Source of the DNA: an uncultured Collinsella sp.
GTDB taxonomy: Bacteria > Actinomycetota > Coriobacteriia > Coriobacteriales > Coriobacteriaceae
Assembly (NCBI GenBank): GCA_900541885.1
Contig: UQKW01000011.1
Coordinates: 1-59,726 of the forward strand
DNA length: 59,726 nucleotides
Reading direction: 5' to 3'
The first letter of the stretch is position 1, and each line of letters opens with the position of its first letter. A program made the translations under genes and the position numbers. Below the pieces are notes generated by a model that was not told the DNA's origin, made no database searches, and saw only the letters and a list, made by a program, of their open reading frames with translations. Below, one piece after another: positions 42,419 to 50,553 of this stretch.

Positions 42419-43082
42419 AATGCGTCAGTATCCAGTGGATGCCGCGGGCCATGCGTAAGTCGGTTTGGGCAAAGTGATTGCCGGGGTTGAGCTCCAGCGT
42501 TGTTGGAATGCCGCGCTCGACGAGCAACGCTTCCATCGCGCGTGTGTCGTCGAGTACATGCCGCATCATGCGGTTGGGCGTCTTGGTTTCCTTTTTGCCG
42601 AGTGACAGGTAGACGGCTTGCGGGCTGCCGGCAAAAGGGGCCGTGCTGGCACGGTCGACAAAGTCGGGAAACCATAGCGACCCCGATGCGCTCGCGGCGC
42701 GGTCAAAGGCGTCGGTTTGCCAGAGGGACCAGAGTGCGAAGAGGCCCGCGAGCGAGTAGCCGGCAATGCCGCGCCAGGTGGGCGGCTGAGGAAGCGACGA
42801 CTCGACCTGGGGGATTATCTGATTCAGCAGCTCATCAAGAAAATCGGCAGCTTGGCCGCCGAAAGGCTCGGCATCGCGTACGGTCCCGTCGCATGCCCAG
42901 GGGCTCAGCTCGCGATTCCAATCGAGCCCGCCAATGGTGACGAGGGCGAAAGGCGGACAGTCGAGCTCTCGGCAACACTTATAAACCTCGCTGCCGTCGC
43001 CCACGACCACAGGAAGGTAGATGACAGGCGCGCTTTCCGTATGATTCGAATAAACGGTTATCTGCTTTTGATGCGCTTCCAT
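42417..43082 (-). CDS. alpha/beta hydrolase, putative esterase (Fes/IroE-like)
   Basis: A 221-residue cytosolic alpha/beta hydrolase of the esterase D/enterochelin-esterase-like group. The nucleophile elbow is GYSLAG (Ser near 110), the oxyanion region VTIGGLDWNRELSPW (near 48) and the catalytic His in PGNHFAQTD (near 203); an acidic residue lies in the LLVERGIP region. The protein has no signal peptide. It could cleave siderophore or acyl esters; the substrate is unknown. GAGAAG lies before ATG 43082. Confidence 0.85.
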   Translation of the reverse strand: MEAHQKQITVYSNHTESAPVIYLPVVVGDGSEVYKCCRELDCPPFALVTIGGLDWNRELSPWACDGTVRDAEPFGGQAADFLDELLNQIIPQVESSLPQPPTWRGIAGYSLAGLFALWSLWQTDAFDRAASASGSLWFPDFVDRASTAPFAGSPQAVYLSLGKKETKTPNRMMRHVLDDTRAMEALLVERGIPTTLELNPGNHFAQTDLRMARGIHWILTH

Positions 43083-43194
43083 GACGGGCTTCTCTCAGTG
43101 TTGTGATATCGGCAGCCCCAATTGTCGCACGCCAACGTATGCCGGTTGGGCTAGACCAAAGACAATCTCGTGCATCCCCTGCGGACGCATATGG

Positions 43195-43232
43195 AAAACG
43201 CCACCGCCGGAGGGGAGCTCGGCGGTGGCGTT
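43195..43232 (-). terminator. intrinsic terminator of the first surface-protein gene
   Basis: On the minus strand AACGCCACCGCCG pairs with CGGCGGTGGCGTT over a 10-nt loop and ends in GTTTT. It lies 58 bp past the stop at 43290. Confidence 0.8.
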
Positions 43233-43289
43233 GTTAAACGGTGCTGGGGCTCGGGGCCTTCGCGGGAGCTGCCATGTGCGCAGAGGCGT

Positions 43290-45071
43290 CTAAGAACGCT
43301 TACGGCTCGCCATGGTGCCTGCGGCGATAGCGGCTGTTCCCGCAAGGACGGTTGCCACGATGGCCGCACCCGAGGTGTCGCCGGTTGCCGCGAGCACGCC
43401 GGTAGTCTTGGCTTTCGTGGTTGAAGCCGCAACGGCCTTGGTCGGCTTTGAGCCCTCAGGCTTGGGGTTCTGCTTGGACTCCGCGGGCTTGCTTTCTGCG
43501 GGCTTGGTCTCGTCGGGCTTGGGGTCTTCCGGCTTGGCTACCTCGGGAGGTGCGATGGTCGTACTTTTGGCGACTGCTTTGATATAGAGGGAGTCGACCG
43601 TGGCGTCGCCCGTGCCGATGGCTTGGCCTGCCTCGTAGATGCCGTCACGGAGCTTGCGATAGTCAATGACCTTGCCGCCTTCGGGCGTCTGGATGGCGGC
43701 GTTCTCAATCTTGATGGTGCCGATTGTCTTGCCGTCAGCGCTCATGGCACGGGCAAAGATTGCCGCTGTATCTCCTTCAGCCGTTACCTTGCTGCGGATG
43801 ATCGAGATGACTGCGGGTGTGACGCCCTCGCTGGTCTGGGCGATGATGCCGATGTTCTCGCCTTGGGGTTCGCGCCTCGTCTCGCCATCTTGGTTTTCGC
43901 TGTAGGGGATGGGGCCGTCGCCGTTCTCGACATAGCGGGCTATGGCCTTGACAACGGAGTCGCTGATGTAGATGTGGCCGCCCTTCTCGTTGGGTCGATC
44001 GTTTCTGGTGGAGAATGCAGCCGAAACCTCGCCTTCCGCAAACGCGTCCACGGTGGAGCCGTTCTTGATGTCGATGTCGCCCCCGTCAGTGATGAGGGCG
44101 ATGGCCTGGCCGCCGTTCGCGCTGGTACGGACCGCCACGGTCGCGTGATCGAGCGTAACGCCCTTGTGGGCATAGACGCCATATTCAACACCGCTTGCGT
44201 CAAGGGAGGCGTTCGTGACCGCGAGACTGCCCTCAGTGTCGACGGCAAGATATCCCTCGGCGTTTGCCTTGACCTGGCTGCCGTCCGAGATGTTGATATT
44301 GCCGCCGCTCCAAAGGGCCTCACCATCGGCTGAGCTTGCCTCGACCGTCCCGTCACCCTTGATGGTGAGGTTCTTGTCGGCTCCAATACCCTTGTCCTTG
44401 GTAGCCCTGGCGGTGACGGCTCCGCTGTCGTCAATCGTGATATTGCCGTTTGCCCTGATGCCATCCGATGCACCCGTGGCGTTGACGTTGCCCGAACCTT
44501 TGATAGCGAGATCACCTCCGGCATTGATGGCATCAAACCCAGTGCTCGTGGCGTTGACGGATCCGGCTCCGTCGATGTTGATATTACCCGTGGAGAGGAT
44601 AGCGTCCTCAGTAGATGTCACGCTGAGCGTGCCGCCCTCGTCGCCTTGGATATTGATCTCGGCATTCTCGTTAGTGCCATGAGAAACGTTGATGCTTTCG
44701 ATCAATTCGGCAGTGACGATGTTGGTTCCCGAGTAATTCACGTTGAGCTTGCCTGCGGCCTGGATCTCGCTGCCGTTATAGTTGTTGAGCTTCAAGTCGT
44801 CGGCGCCGTCCCACGACCAGGTACCGGCCTCGTCGCTCGCCGCGGTGTTGTACTTGTTGCCGCCGACCTTGACCCATTCCGCTGCGAGCGAGACGCTCGG
44901 CATGAGCAGCGAGCTCACCGTGAGCGCGCACACGGCGCCCGCGACGATGCGGCGCGTCACGCGGCGCCAGCTGCCGTGCGCGAGTCCTATGCGACGGCGA
45001 ACGTCGGGTTCGGCAACATGGGTTCCGGCGGTAGTGTCATTGCGTCTGGGGGTCGTGAACAAGGCTGCCAT
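43290..45071 (-). CDS. sortase-anchored beta-helix surface protein (copy 1)
   Basis: A 593-residue secreted wall protein. A long basic N-region (MAALFTTPRRND, then RRVTRR) precedes a signal-peptide core ending near residue 64 (MPSVSLAAEW). Residues about 75-470 are short repeats (GNINIDGAGSVNAT, GDLAIKGSGNVNATG, GNITIDDSGAVTA) that fold as a right-handed beta-helix, as in Cthe_2159-type carbohydrate-binding domains. A proline/lysine wall-spanning stretch (KPEDPKPDETKPAESKPAES) follows, then LAATGD at residue 560, a membrane helix and RKRS: an LAxTG signal of the class E sortase type. GGGAGC precedes ATG 45071. It is a tandem paralogue of the gene at 45342. Confidence 0.87.
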   Translation of the reverse strand: MAALFTTPRRNDTTAGTHVAEPDVRRRIGLAHGSWRRVTRRIVAGAVCALTVSSLLMPSVSLAAEWVKVGGNKYNTAASDEAGTWSWDGADDLKLNNYNGSEIQAAGKLNVNYSGTNIVTAELIESINVSHGTNENAEINIQGDEGGTLSVTSTEDAILSTGNINIDGAGSVNATSTGFDAINAGGDLAIKGSGNVNATGASDGIRANGNITIDDSGAVTARATKDKGIGADKNLTIKGDGTVEASSADGEALWSGGNINISDGSQVKANAEGYLAVDTEGSLAVTNASLDASGVEYGVYAHKGVTLDHATVAVRTSANGGQAIALITDGGDIDIKNGSTVDAFAEGEVSAAFSTRNDRPNEKGGHIYISDSVVKAIARYVENGDGPIPYSENQDGETRREPQGENIGIIAQTSEGVTPAVISIIRSKVTAEGDTAAIFARAMSADGKTIGTIKIENAAIQTPEGGKVIDYRKLRDGIYEAGQAIGTGDATVDSLYIKAVAKSTTIAPPEVAKPEDPKPDETKPAESKPAESKQNPKPEGSKPTKAVAASTTKAKTTGVLAATGDTSGAAIVATVLAGTAAIAAGTMASRKRS

Positions 45072-45171
45072 GGTTGCTCCCGTTCTCATAGGGCCTATAC
45101 GATTAGATTCAGCGTATCTGCTGGATGTTGCCGGCGGTAGTGCCGTTTGGAGGGCAAAATGGCCAAAATGG
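45072..45171 (-). promoter_or_regulatory. conserved leader of surface-protein copy 1
   Basis: This stretch is nearly identical to 47130-47228 upstream of the second copy, including CATAGGGCCTAT, CCGGCGGTAGTGCCGTTTGG and AGGGCAAAATG. On the coding strand there is a tandem CATTTTGGC-CATTTTGCC. It holds the promoter and perhaps a shared regulator site, but may be conserved only because of the recent duplication. Confidence 0.6.
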
Positions 45172-45210
45172 GGGAGAAATAGGCCGCATGCCGGCGCAGG
45201 GACCGACGCT

Positions 45211-45320
45211 AAAAGAAAAGCGCGGGGCCGCATGGCGACTCCGCGCTTTATTGTCAGCTTTTGCAGCCTTGCCCTTACGCTACGAAGAAGTAGACGAGGA
45301 AGGCAAGGGCCGCGATCCAC
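45211..45320 (-). pseudogene. ghost of the NCS2 permease 3' end plus its terminator
   Basis: 45275-45317 repeats, with four or five changes, the last codons of the permease gene (47338-47380: GAAGTAGACGAGGAAGGCAA and flanks), and 45211-45249 repeats its GC-rich terminator (AAAGCGCGG...CCGCGCTTT). Similarity stops abruptly at 45318. This is the scar of a tandem duplication that copied permease tail, terminator, leader and surface-protein gene together. The hairpin probably still terminates copy 2. Confidence 0.85.
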
Positions 45321-45341
45321 CCGTCCCGTGCGAAAAAGTGT

Positions 45342-47129
45342 TTACGAGCGCTTGCGGCTCACCACGGCGCCTACGGCGATGGCGGCTGTTCCCGCAAGGG
45401 CGGCTGCCACGATGGCTGCGCTCGAGGCGTCGCCGGTTGCCGCGAGCTTGCCGACGGTCTTGGCTCCCGTGGCTGCAACTGCAACGGTCTTGGTTGTCTT
45501 CGTGCCCTCGGACTTGGAACCCTCGGGCTTGGTCTCGCCGGGCTTTTCCTCGGGTTTGATCTCCTCGGGAGGCACGATGACCGTGCTCTTGGCGACAGCG
45601 GCGTCATAGGGGGAGTTGATCGTGGCGTCGCCCGTGCCGATGGTTTGACCCATATCGTAGACGATGCCGTCGTCGAGTGCTTCCCTGTTGCTATAGCCAA
45701 TGATCTTGCCGCCTGTGGGCGTCTGGATGGGAGCGCCTTCGATCTCGATGGTGCCGATCGCCTTGCCGTCCTCGCTTGTGGCAAGGGCGAAGATTGCCGC
45801 CGTGTCTCCCTCGGCCGTGACCTTGCTGCGGACGATCGAGATGCTCGCGGGCGTGATGCCCTCGTAGGTCTGGGCGAAGATACCGATGTTCAGACCCCTA
45901 GGCTCAGGGATGACCCCGCCGCTTTGGTCGTTGCTGTAGTGATCGGGGCCATCGCCACCGGTCTCGACATAGCGGGCTATAGCCTTAACAACGGAGTCGC
46001 TGATGTAGATGTGGCCGCCAGCGACGTTTGGCTGGTGGTTTCTGGTAGAGATTGCAACCGAGAATTTGCCTTCCGCGAACGCGTCCACGATAGAACCGTT
46101 CTTGATGTCGATGTCGCCCCCGTCAGTGATGAGGGCGATGGCCTGGCCGCCGTTCGCGCTGGTACGGACCGTCACGGTCGCGTGATCGAGCGTAACGCCC
46201 TTGTAGGCATAGACACCATATTCAACACCGCTTGCGTCAAGGGAGGCGTTCGTGACCGCGAGACTACCCTCAGTGTCGACGGCAAGATCTCCCTCGGAGT
46301 TCGCCTTGACCTGGCTGCCGCCCGAGATGTTAATGCCGCCGTCAGCCCAAATCGCCGCTTCTTCTATAGAGCTTGCCTCTACCTTGCCACCGCCTTTGAT
46401 GATGAGGTCACTGCCCGCGGCGATGCCGTAGCCTTCGCCTCCTTTAGCGATCACTGTGCCAGAGGAATCGATGGTGGTCTTGCCCTTGGATTGGATGCCT
46501 TCGGTACCGCCCGCTGCATTCACGGTGCCCGAACCCGTGATAGAGAGATCGCCCTTTGCCTCAATTCCGTCGGAAGTAGTGCTTGTGGTGTTCACAGTGC
46601 CTGGACCCGAAATGGAGAGGTCGCCTGTGGATTTAATTGCATCGGACTCGGCTGTCACATTGAGCTCATCCGAGCTATTCGAGCTCGTTATGTTCAGCTC
46701 TGCTTCCTGACTAGTGCCTTTCTGCGCTTTGATGGCGGCTCCGGTGTAATCGGGCTCGGTTTTCACGGTGTTCTTGCCCTCGTAGGCAATGTTGAGCTTG
46801 CCAGCGGCCTCGATCACGCCGCCGTTATAGCCGTTGAGCTTCATGTCATCGGCGCCATCCCATGACCAGGTGCCGGCGGCGTCTCCCGCGGGCCCCGCGG
46901 CCGCTTCGTGGCGGACGCCGCCGACGTCCACCCACTCCGCCGCGAGCGAGACACTCGGCATGAGCAACGAGCTCACCGTGAGCGCGCAGGTCAGGCCGCA
47001 GACGATGCGGCGTGTCACGCGACGCCAGCTGCCGTGTGCGAGCAGCGTGCGACGGCGCACGTCGGGCTCGACAAAATGGGCTCCAGAGGTTTTGTCATTG
47101 CGCTTGGGGGTCGTGAACAAGGCGGCCAT
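45342..47129 (-). CDS. sortase-anchored beta-helix surface protein (copy 2)
   Basis: A 595-residue paralogue of copy 1 with the same layout: signal region to about residue 64, GTWSWDGADDMKLNGYNGG, beta-helix repeats (GDLSISGPGTVNTTS, GDLSITGSGTVNAAGG), a spacer EEIKPEEKPGETKPEGSKSE, then LAATGD at residue 562, a helix and RKRS. The central block (VDTEGSLAVTNASLDASG onward, about 80 residues) is almost identical to copy 1 even at DNA level, while the preceding repeats (about 95-260) have diverged in sequence and length. GGGAGT precedes ATG 47129. Likely role: binding a polysaccharide or host glycan, not enzymatic. Confidence 0.87.
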   Translation of the reverse strand: MAALFTTPKRNDKTSGAHFVEPDVRRRTLLAHGSWRRVTRRIVCGLTCALTVSSLLMPSVSLAAEWVDVGGVRHEAAAGPAGDAAGTWSWDGADDMKLNGYNGGVIEAAGKLNIAYEGKNTVKTEPDYTGAAIKAQKGTSQEAELNITSSNSSDELNVTAESDAIKSTGDLSISGPGTVNTTSTTSDGIEAKGDLSITGSGTVNAAGGTEGIQSKGKTTIDSSGTVIAKGGEGYGIAAGSDLIIKGGGKVEASSIEEAAIWADGGINISGGSQVKANSEGDLAVDTEGSLAVTNASLDASGVEYGVYAYKGVTLDHATVTVRTSANGGQAIALITDGGDIDIKNGSIVDAFAEGKFSVAISTRNHQPNVAGGHIYISDSVVKAIARYVETGGDGPDHYSNDQSGGVIPEPRGLNIGIFAQTYEGITPASISIVRSKVTAEGDTAAIFALATSEDGKAIGTIEIEGAPIQTPTGGKIIGYSNREALDDGIVYDMGQTIGTGDATINSPYDAAVAKSTVIVPPEEIKPEEKPGETKPEGSKSEGTKTTKTVAVAATGAKTVGKLAATGDASSAAIVAAALAGTAAIAVGAVVSRKRS

Positions 47130-47228
47130 GGTTACTCCCATCCTCATAGGGCCTATGCGATTAAGCCCAGCATATCTGCAGGATGCAGCCGGCGGTAGTG
47201 CCGTTTGGAGGGCAAAATGTCCAAAACT
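47130..47228 (-). promoter_or_regulatory. conserved leader of surface-protein copy 2
   Basis: Counterpart of 45072-45171: the same CATAGGGCCTAT and CCGGCGGTAGTGCCGTTTGG blocks at the same distance from the start. The upstream tandem reads TTTTGGACATTTTGCC here, with the first repeat partly changed. Confidence 0.6.
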
Positions 47229-47268
47229 CGGGAAGCAATACATCGCGCGCCCGTGCGTTGCCTGGCTT

Positions 47269-47310
47269 TAAAAGAAAGGCGCGGAGCCGCTCGATGCGAC
47301 TCCGCGCCTT
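47269..47310 (-). terminator. intrinsic terminator of the NCS2 permease gene
   Basis: On the minus strand AAGGCGCGGAG pairs with CTCCGCGCCTT and is followed by TCTTTT. It lies 28 bp past the permease stop; a duplicated copy is at 45211-45249. Confidence 0.85.
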
Positions 47311-47337
47311 GTTGTTTTGCTTTAGCAGACTATGCTG

Positions 47338-48651
47338 TTACGCCACAAAGAAGTAGACGAGGAAGGCAAGGGCTGCGATCCACATGAGCGGCTTGATCTT
47401 GGAGGCCTCGCCCTTAAAGAGTGCGACGATCACGTAGGCGATAAAGCCCAGGCCAATGCCGGCAGAGATGGAGTAGGTGAAGGGCACGCCGGCGACAATC
47501 ATGAACGCCGGGAAACCCTGCGACACGTCGGACCAGTCGATCTCGGAGGCCTCGCTCATCATGAGGTAGCCGACGTAGACCAGAGCACCGCAGGTGGCGG
47601 CGCTGGAAACGATGGTGACGATGGGGGAGAAGAACGCGGCGAGGATAAACAACACACCGGTGGTGACGGAGGTGAGGCCCGTGCGGCCACCGTCGGCGGC
47701 GCCAGAGGTGGACTCGACGAAGGTGGTGATGGAGGAGACGCCCATAAAGCCACCGGCAGCAGCGGCCACGGAGTCGACGACCAGGATGGGACGGATGTCC
47801 TCGACATTGCCGTCCTCGGTCAAGAACTCGCCCTGCTTGGCGACGGCCATCGCGGTGCCCATGGTGTCGAAGAAGTCACTCATGAGCAGCGAGAAGGCAA
47901 CGACGAGCAGCATCGGGTCGGTCAGAACCTTCACGATGGCCATGTTGCCGTCTGCGGTGCTGGCAAACGGGGCGCCAAAGGTCGAGAAGTCGAGCGGTGC
48001 GATGAGGCCCTCGGGGGCGTGGGTGACGCCCAGCGGGATACCGGCGATAACGGCGACGATGATGCCGATGAGCAGCGAGCCCGGCACGTTGCGGGAAGCC
48101 AGGGCAACCGTCACGACGATGGAGATGATGCCGACGATAAAGGTGGGGGAGGCGATGTCGCCCAGGCCGACGAGCGTACCGGCGCCAGCGGTGATGATGC
48201 CGGCGTCGCACAGGCCGATCATGGCGATAAACAGGCCCAAGCCAACCGAGATGGCGTGGCGCAGGACCACGGGGATGGCGTCCATAATGGCCTCGCGCAG
48301 GCCGCACAGGACGAGCAGCAAGATGACGATACCCTCGAGGAAGATAACGCTCATGGCCACGTGCCAGTCGCCGCCGCACATGGTGGTGGCGATGCCCGCG
48401 ATCATGGCGTTGATGCCCAGGCCCGAAGCGCAGGCGAGCGGGCGGTTGGCGAAGATGCCCATGCAGATGGTCATGATGCCGGCGCCCAGGCAGGTGGCGC
48501 AGGCGAGTGCTCCCGCATCGATGCCGGCGCCCGAGAGCACTGCGGGGTTGACGGCGATGATGTAGGCCATTGCCAGGAACGTTGTCAGTCCAGCGCGAAG
48601 TTCGGTCCCGATTGTGGACTTGCGCTCGCTGACATGAAATAGTTCGTCCAT
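47338..48651 (-). CDS. NCS2/AzgA-type purine permease
   Basis: A 437-residue nucleobase:cation symporter of the AzgA-like branch (guanine/hypoxanthine type). ELRAGLTTFLAMAYIIAVNPAVLS opens the first helix (residues about 16-39), ASGLGINAMIAG lies near 75, LMSDFFDTMGTAMAVAK near 244 and SSITTFVESTSGAADGGRTGL near 291, all AzgA markers. ATG 48651 lies after GGAAAGGG. I looked for a purine riboswitch upstream and saw none. Divergent from the deformylase-like gene. Confidence 0.9.
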   Translation of the reverse strand: MDELFHVSERKSTIGTELRAGLTTFLAMAYIIAVNPAVLSGAGIDAGALACATCLGAGIMTICMGIFANRPLACASGLGINAMIAGIATTMCGGDWHVAMSVIFLEGIVILLLVLCGLREAIMDAIPVVLRHAISVGLGLFIAMIGLCDAGIITAGAGTLVGLGDIASPTFIVGIISIVVTVALASRNVPGSLLIGIIVAVIAGIPLGVTHAPEGLIAPLDFSTFGAPFASTADGNMAIVKVLTDPMLLVVAFSLLMSDFFDTMGTAMAVAKQGEFLTEDGNVEDIRPILVVDSVAAAAGGFMGVSSITTFVESTSGAADGGRTGLTSVTTGVLFILAAFFSPIVTIVSSAATCGALVYVGYLMMSEASEIDWSDVSQGFPAFMIVAGVPFTYSISAGIGLGFIAYVIVALFKGEASKIKPLMWIAALAFLVYFFVA

Positions 48652-48844
48652 GCATACCCTTTCCTTGTTCGGCCCCGAGTTTAGGCCGATTGACACGAAC
48701 TCACTCACTATATCGCCTTTACAACCTTGCTGTTCCTCACATGTTGATGTTCGGCGCTTTGTAGCGGACGGGCGGTATTTTCCGTATGAAAATGTGTGGG
48801 TACCGTATACTTAAGCAGTTACAACGACCCCTATGGAGGAACGT

Positions 48845-49264
48845 ATGATTAAAGAGCTCTGCCACGACGAGGCTATTCTGTCCCAGCGTTGCGAGGTCGC
48901 GACCGTCGAGGACGAGTCGGTGGCACAGGACCTGATCGATACCATCAAGTCGCTCGACGATGCCGGCTGCCTTGCCGCCAACCAGATTGGCGTCACCAAG
49001 AAGGTCTGCGTCTACCTGGACGATGCCGGCGAGCCCCATGTGCTCTACAACCCCCGTCTGGTGTTTGGTCTGGGCGCCAGCAAGATGGAGGAGAGCTGCC
49101 TGACGCACGAGGAAGTCACCAAGTCCACGCGCTACATCAAGTGCAAGGTTGCCTTTGACCAGATCGTCGACGGCAAGATGCGCGAGCGCAAGCAGGACTT
49201 TGTGGGCTTCGAGGCACAAATGATTCAACACATGATTGACCACTGTCTAGGAAAGTTGGTCTAA
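48845..49264 (+). CDS. peptide deformylase-like protein with altered active site
   Basis: A 139-residue deformylase-fold protein. Motif 1 reads AGCLAANQIG (canonical GxGLAAxQ), motif 2 reads ESCLT (canonical EGCLS; metal-binding Cys kept) and motif 3 reads QHMIDH where QHExDH is expected, so the metal-binding histidines H129 and H133 remain but the catalytic glutamate is methionine (M130). Normal deformylation is doubtful. It is short, as is the canonical homologue at 56714. GGAGG precedes ATG 48845. The stop codon lies within a long hairpin repeat. Confidence 0.85.
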   Translation: MIKELCHDEAILSQRCEVATVEDESVAQDLIDTIKSLDDAGCLAANQIGVTKKVCVYLDDAGEPHVLYNPRLVFGLGASKMEESCLTHEEVTKSTRYIKCKVAFDQIVDGKMRERKQDFVGFEAQMIQHMIDHCLGKLV

Positions 49265-49366
49265 GGGGACCAAAGCACCGCACCTTGCCGCTCAATCGTC
49301 GCTCGCGTACCTTAAGTACGCTTCGCTCCTCTTTCGTGGCAATCTGCGGCACTTTGACCCCTTAGA
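49261..49366. repeat. 106-bp imperfect hairpin overlapping a stop codon
   Basis: CTAAGGGGACCAAAGCACCG (from 49261) pairs, with a one-base gap and few mismatches, with the segment GCGGCACTTTGACCCCTTAG ending at 49366; the arms extend through TTGCC/GGCAA. The interior has GCGTAC/GTACGC near 49305-49322. The TAA stop of the deformylase-like gene is in the left arm. It may be a structured RNA, a REP-like element or a degenerate terminator. Confidence 0.7.
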
Positions 49367-49408
49367 CGACCTGCGGGGTCAACTTGGTTGAGTTTATCCT
49401 GCTTGAAT

Positions 49409-49446
49409 AGCCCGGGTATGACATTGTTGTCATGTCCGGGCTTTTG
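49409..49446 (+). terminator. intrinsic terminator
   Basis: AGCCCGGGTATGACA pairs with TGTCATGTCCGGGCT (one mismatch) over a TTGT loop, followed by TTTGTG. It lies 63 bp before the bile salt hydrolase start and isolates that gene from upstream transcription. Confidence 0.8.
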
Positions 49447-49508
49447 TGTTTAGCGCCTTTTTGTTTGGTGACAATGAACTTAGTGAGAACGTGAAGCTAG
49501 GAGGCGCC

Positions 49509-50474
49509 ATGTGTACGAGTATTCGATTTACCGATAATTCTGGCCACATGTATCTGGGCCGCAACCTCGACTGGAGCTTTGACTACGGCCAACAGGTTCG
49601 CGTGATGCCGCGCGGGTTTCACATTCCGTATTCGTTTATCGATGACGCGACAGCGGCACACGCGGTGATCGGTATGTGCATCGATTACAAGAACTACCCT
49701 ATGTTCTTCGACTGCGGCAACGATGCGGGCCTCGCCGTGGCGGGGCTCAACTTTCCCGGCTATGCCGAGTATGCCGAGGGCCCGGTTGATGGAAAGACCA
49801 ATATCGCGGCCTATGAGTTTCCCCTGTGGGTGGCAGCGACGTTCTCGACGGTCGATGAGGTCGAGGCCGCGCTGCGCGACACGGTGATTGTCGCCAAATC
49901 TGCCGGAGAGGGGCTGGGCGTGTCGCTGCTCCATTGGATTATCGGCGACGGCCGGCGTAGCATCGTGGTCGAGATGATGGCTGACGGCCTGCATGTATAC
50001 GACGATCCGGTCGACACCCTTGCCAATCAGCCCACCTTCCCGTGGCACATGGAAAACCTGCGCACCTATATCACGGCCACAAGCGATTTTCCGCAGACGG
50101 CGACATGGCGTGGCGCCGAGCTCAAGCCCTATGGCGCGGGTGCCGGCATGCGCGGTATTCCGGGCGATTGCTATTCGCCGAGCCGTTTTGTAAAGGCGGC
50201 GTACCTCAATGCCAATTACCCGCAAAAGGAGAGCGAGACCGAAAACGTCGTCCGCATGTTCCGTTCACTCGAGGGCGTGGTGATGATTGAGGGGGCGTCC
50301 AGGATGGGCGATGGCAAGTTCGAGAAGACTATCTATACCGGATGCTTTAGCGCGCGCACGGGCAATTATTACTACGCGATGTATGGGGATCCGTCGATTC
50401 GCTACGTGAGCCTGATGGATGCCGAGGGCGCGAGCCCCGATAGGCTCGTGGTTCCCGAGCCGCGCCGTTCGTAG
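49509..50474 (+). CDS. choloylglycine hydrolase family (bile salt hydrolase)
   Basis: A 321-residue N-terminal-nucleophile hydrolase that splits the amide bond of taurine- or glycine-conjugated bile acids, or, in some members, penicillin V. The nucleophile Cys2 follows the initiator Met (MCTSIRF), and the other catalytic residues line up: R18 and D21 (LGRNLDW), N81 (AGLNFPGY), N173 (LANQPTF) and R226 (SPSRFVKA). AGGAGG lies five bases before ATG 49509; starts further upstream would bury the nucleophile and are rejected. Single gene between a terminator and a convergent hairpin. Deconjugation of bile salts fits a gut habitat. Confidence 0.92.
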   Translation: MCTSIRFTDNSGHMYLGRNLDWSFDYGQQVRVMPRGFHIPYSFIDDATAAHAVIGMCIDYKNYPMFFDCGNDAGLAVAGLNFPGYAEYAEGPVDGKTNIAAYEFPLWVAATFSTVDEVEAALRDTVIVAKSAGEGLGVSLLHWIIGDGRRSIVVEMMADGLHVYDDPVDTLANQPTFPWHMENLRTYITATSDFPQTATWRGAELKPYGAGAGMRGIPGDCYSPSRFVKAAYLNANYPQKESETENVVRMFRSLEGVVMIEGASRMGDGKFEKTIYTGCFSARTGNYYYAMYGDPSIRYVSLMDAEGASPDRLVVPEPRRS

Positions 50475-50497
50475 CCGATAGCTTTACTGCAACGCAA

Positions 50498-50532
50498 AGC
50501 GGCCCTGCGTCTCCCGTGAGATGCAGGGCCGC
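50498..50532. terminator. bidirectional hairpin between the hydrolase and kup genes
   Basis: AGCGGCCCTGC pairs with GCAGGGCCGCT, extended by CTC/GAG, in a stem of about 15 bp with one mismatch, between two convergent stops (50474 and 50554). The T content is low on both sides. Confidence 0.65.
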
Positions 50533-50553
50533 TGTCGTCGATTTGTGACGTCG

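Noticed and set aside
47332..48642. A 436-codon plus-strand frame antisense to the purine permease
   Set aside because: The product is a D/G/H/A-rich shadow of a hydrophobic permease; the permease has all NCS2 markers.
48652..48844. A purine riboswitch upstream of the NCS2 permease
   Set aside because: I looked for the conserved TATA...CTACC and three-way-junction pattern and did not find it on either strand.
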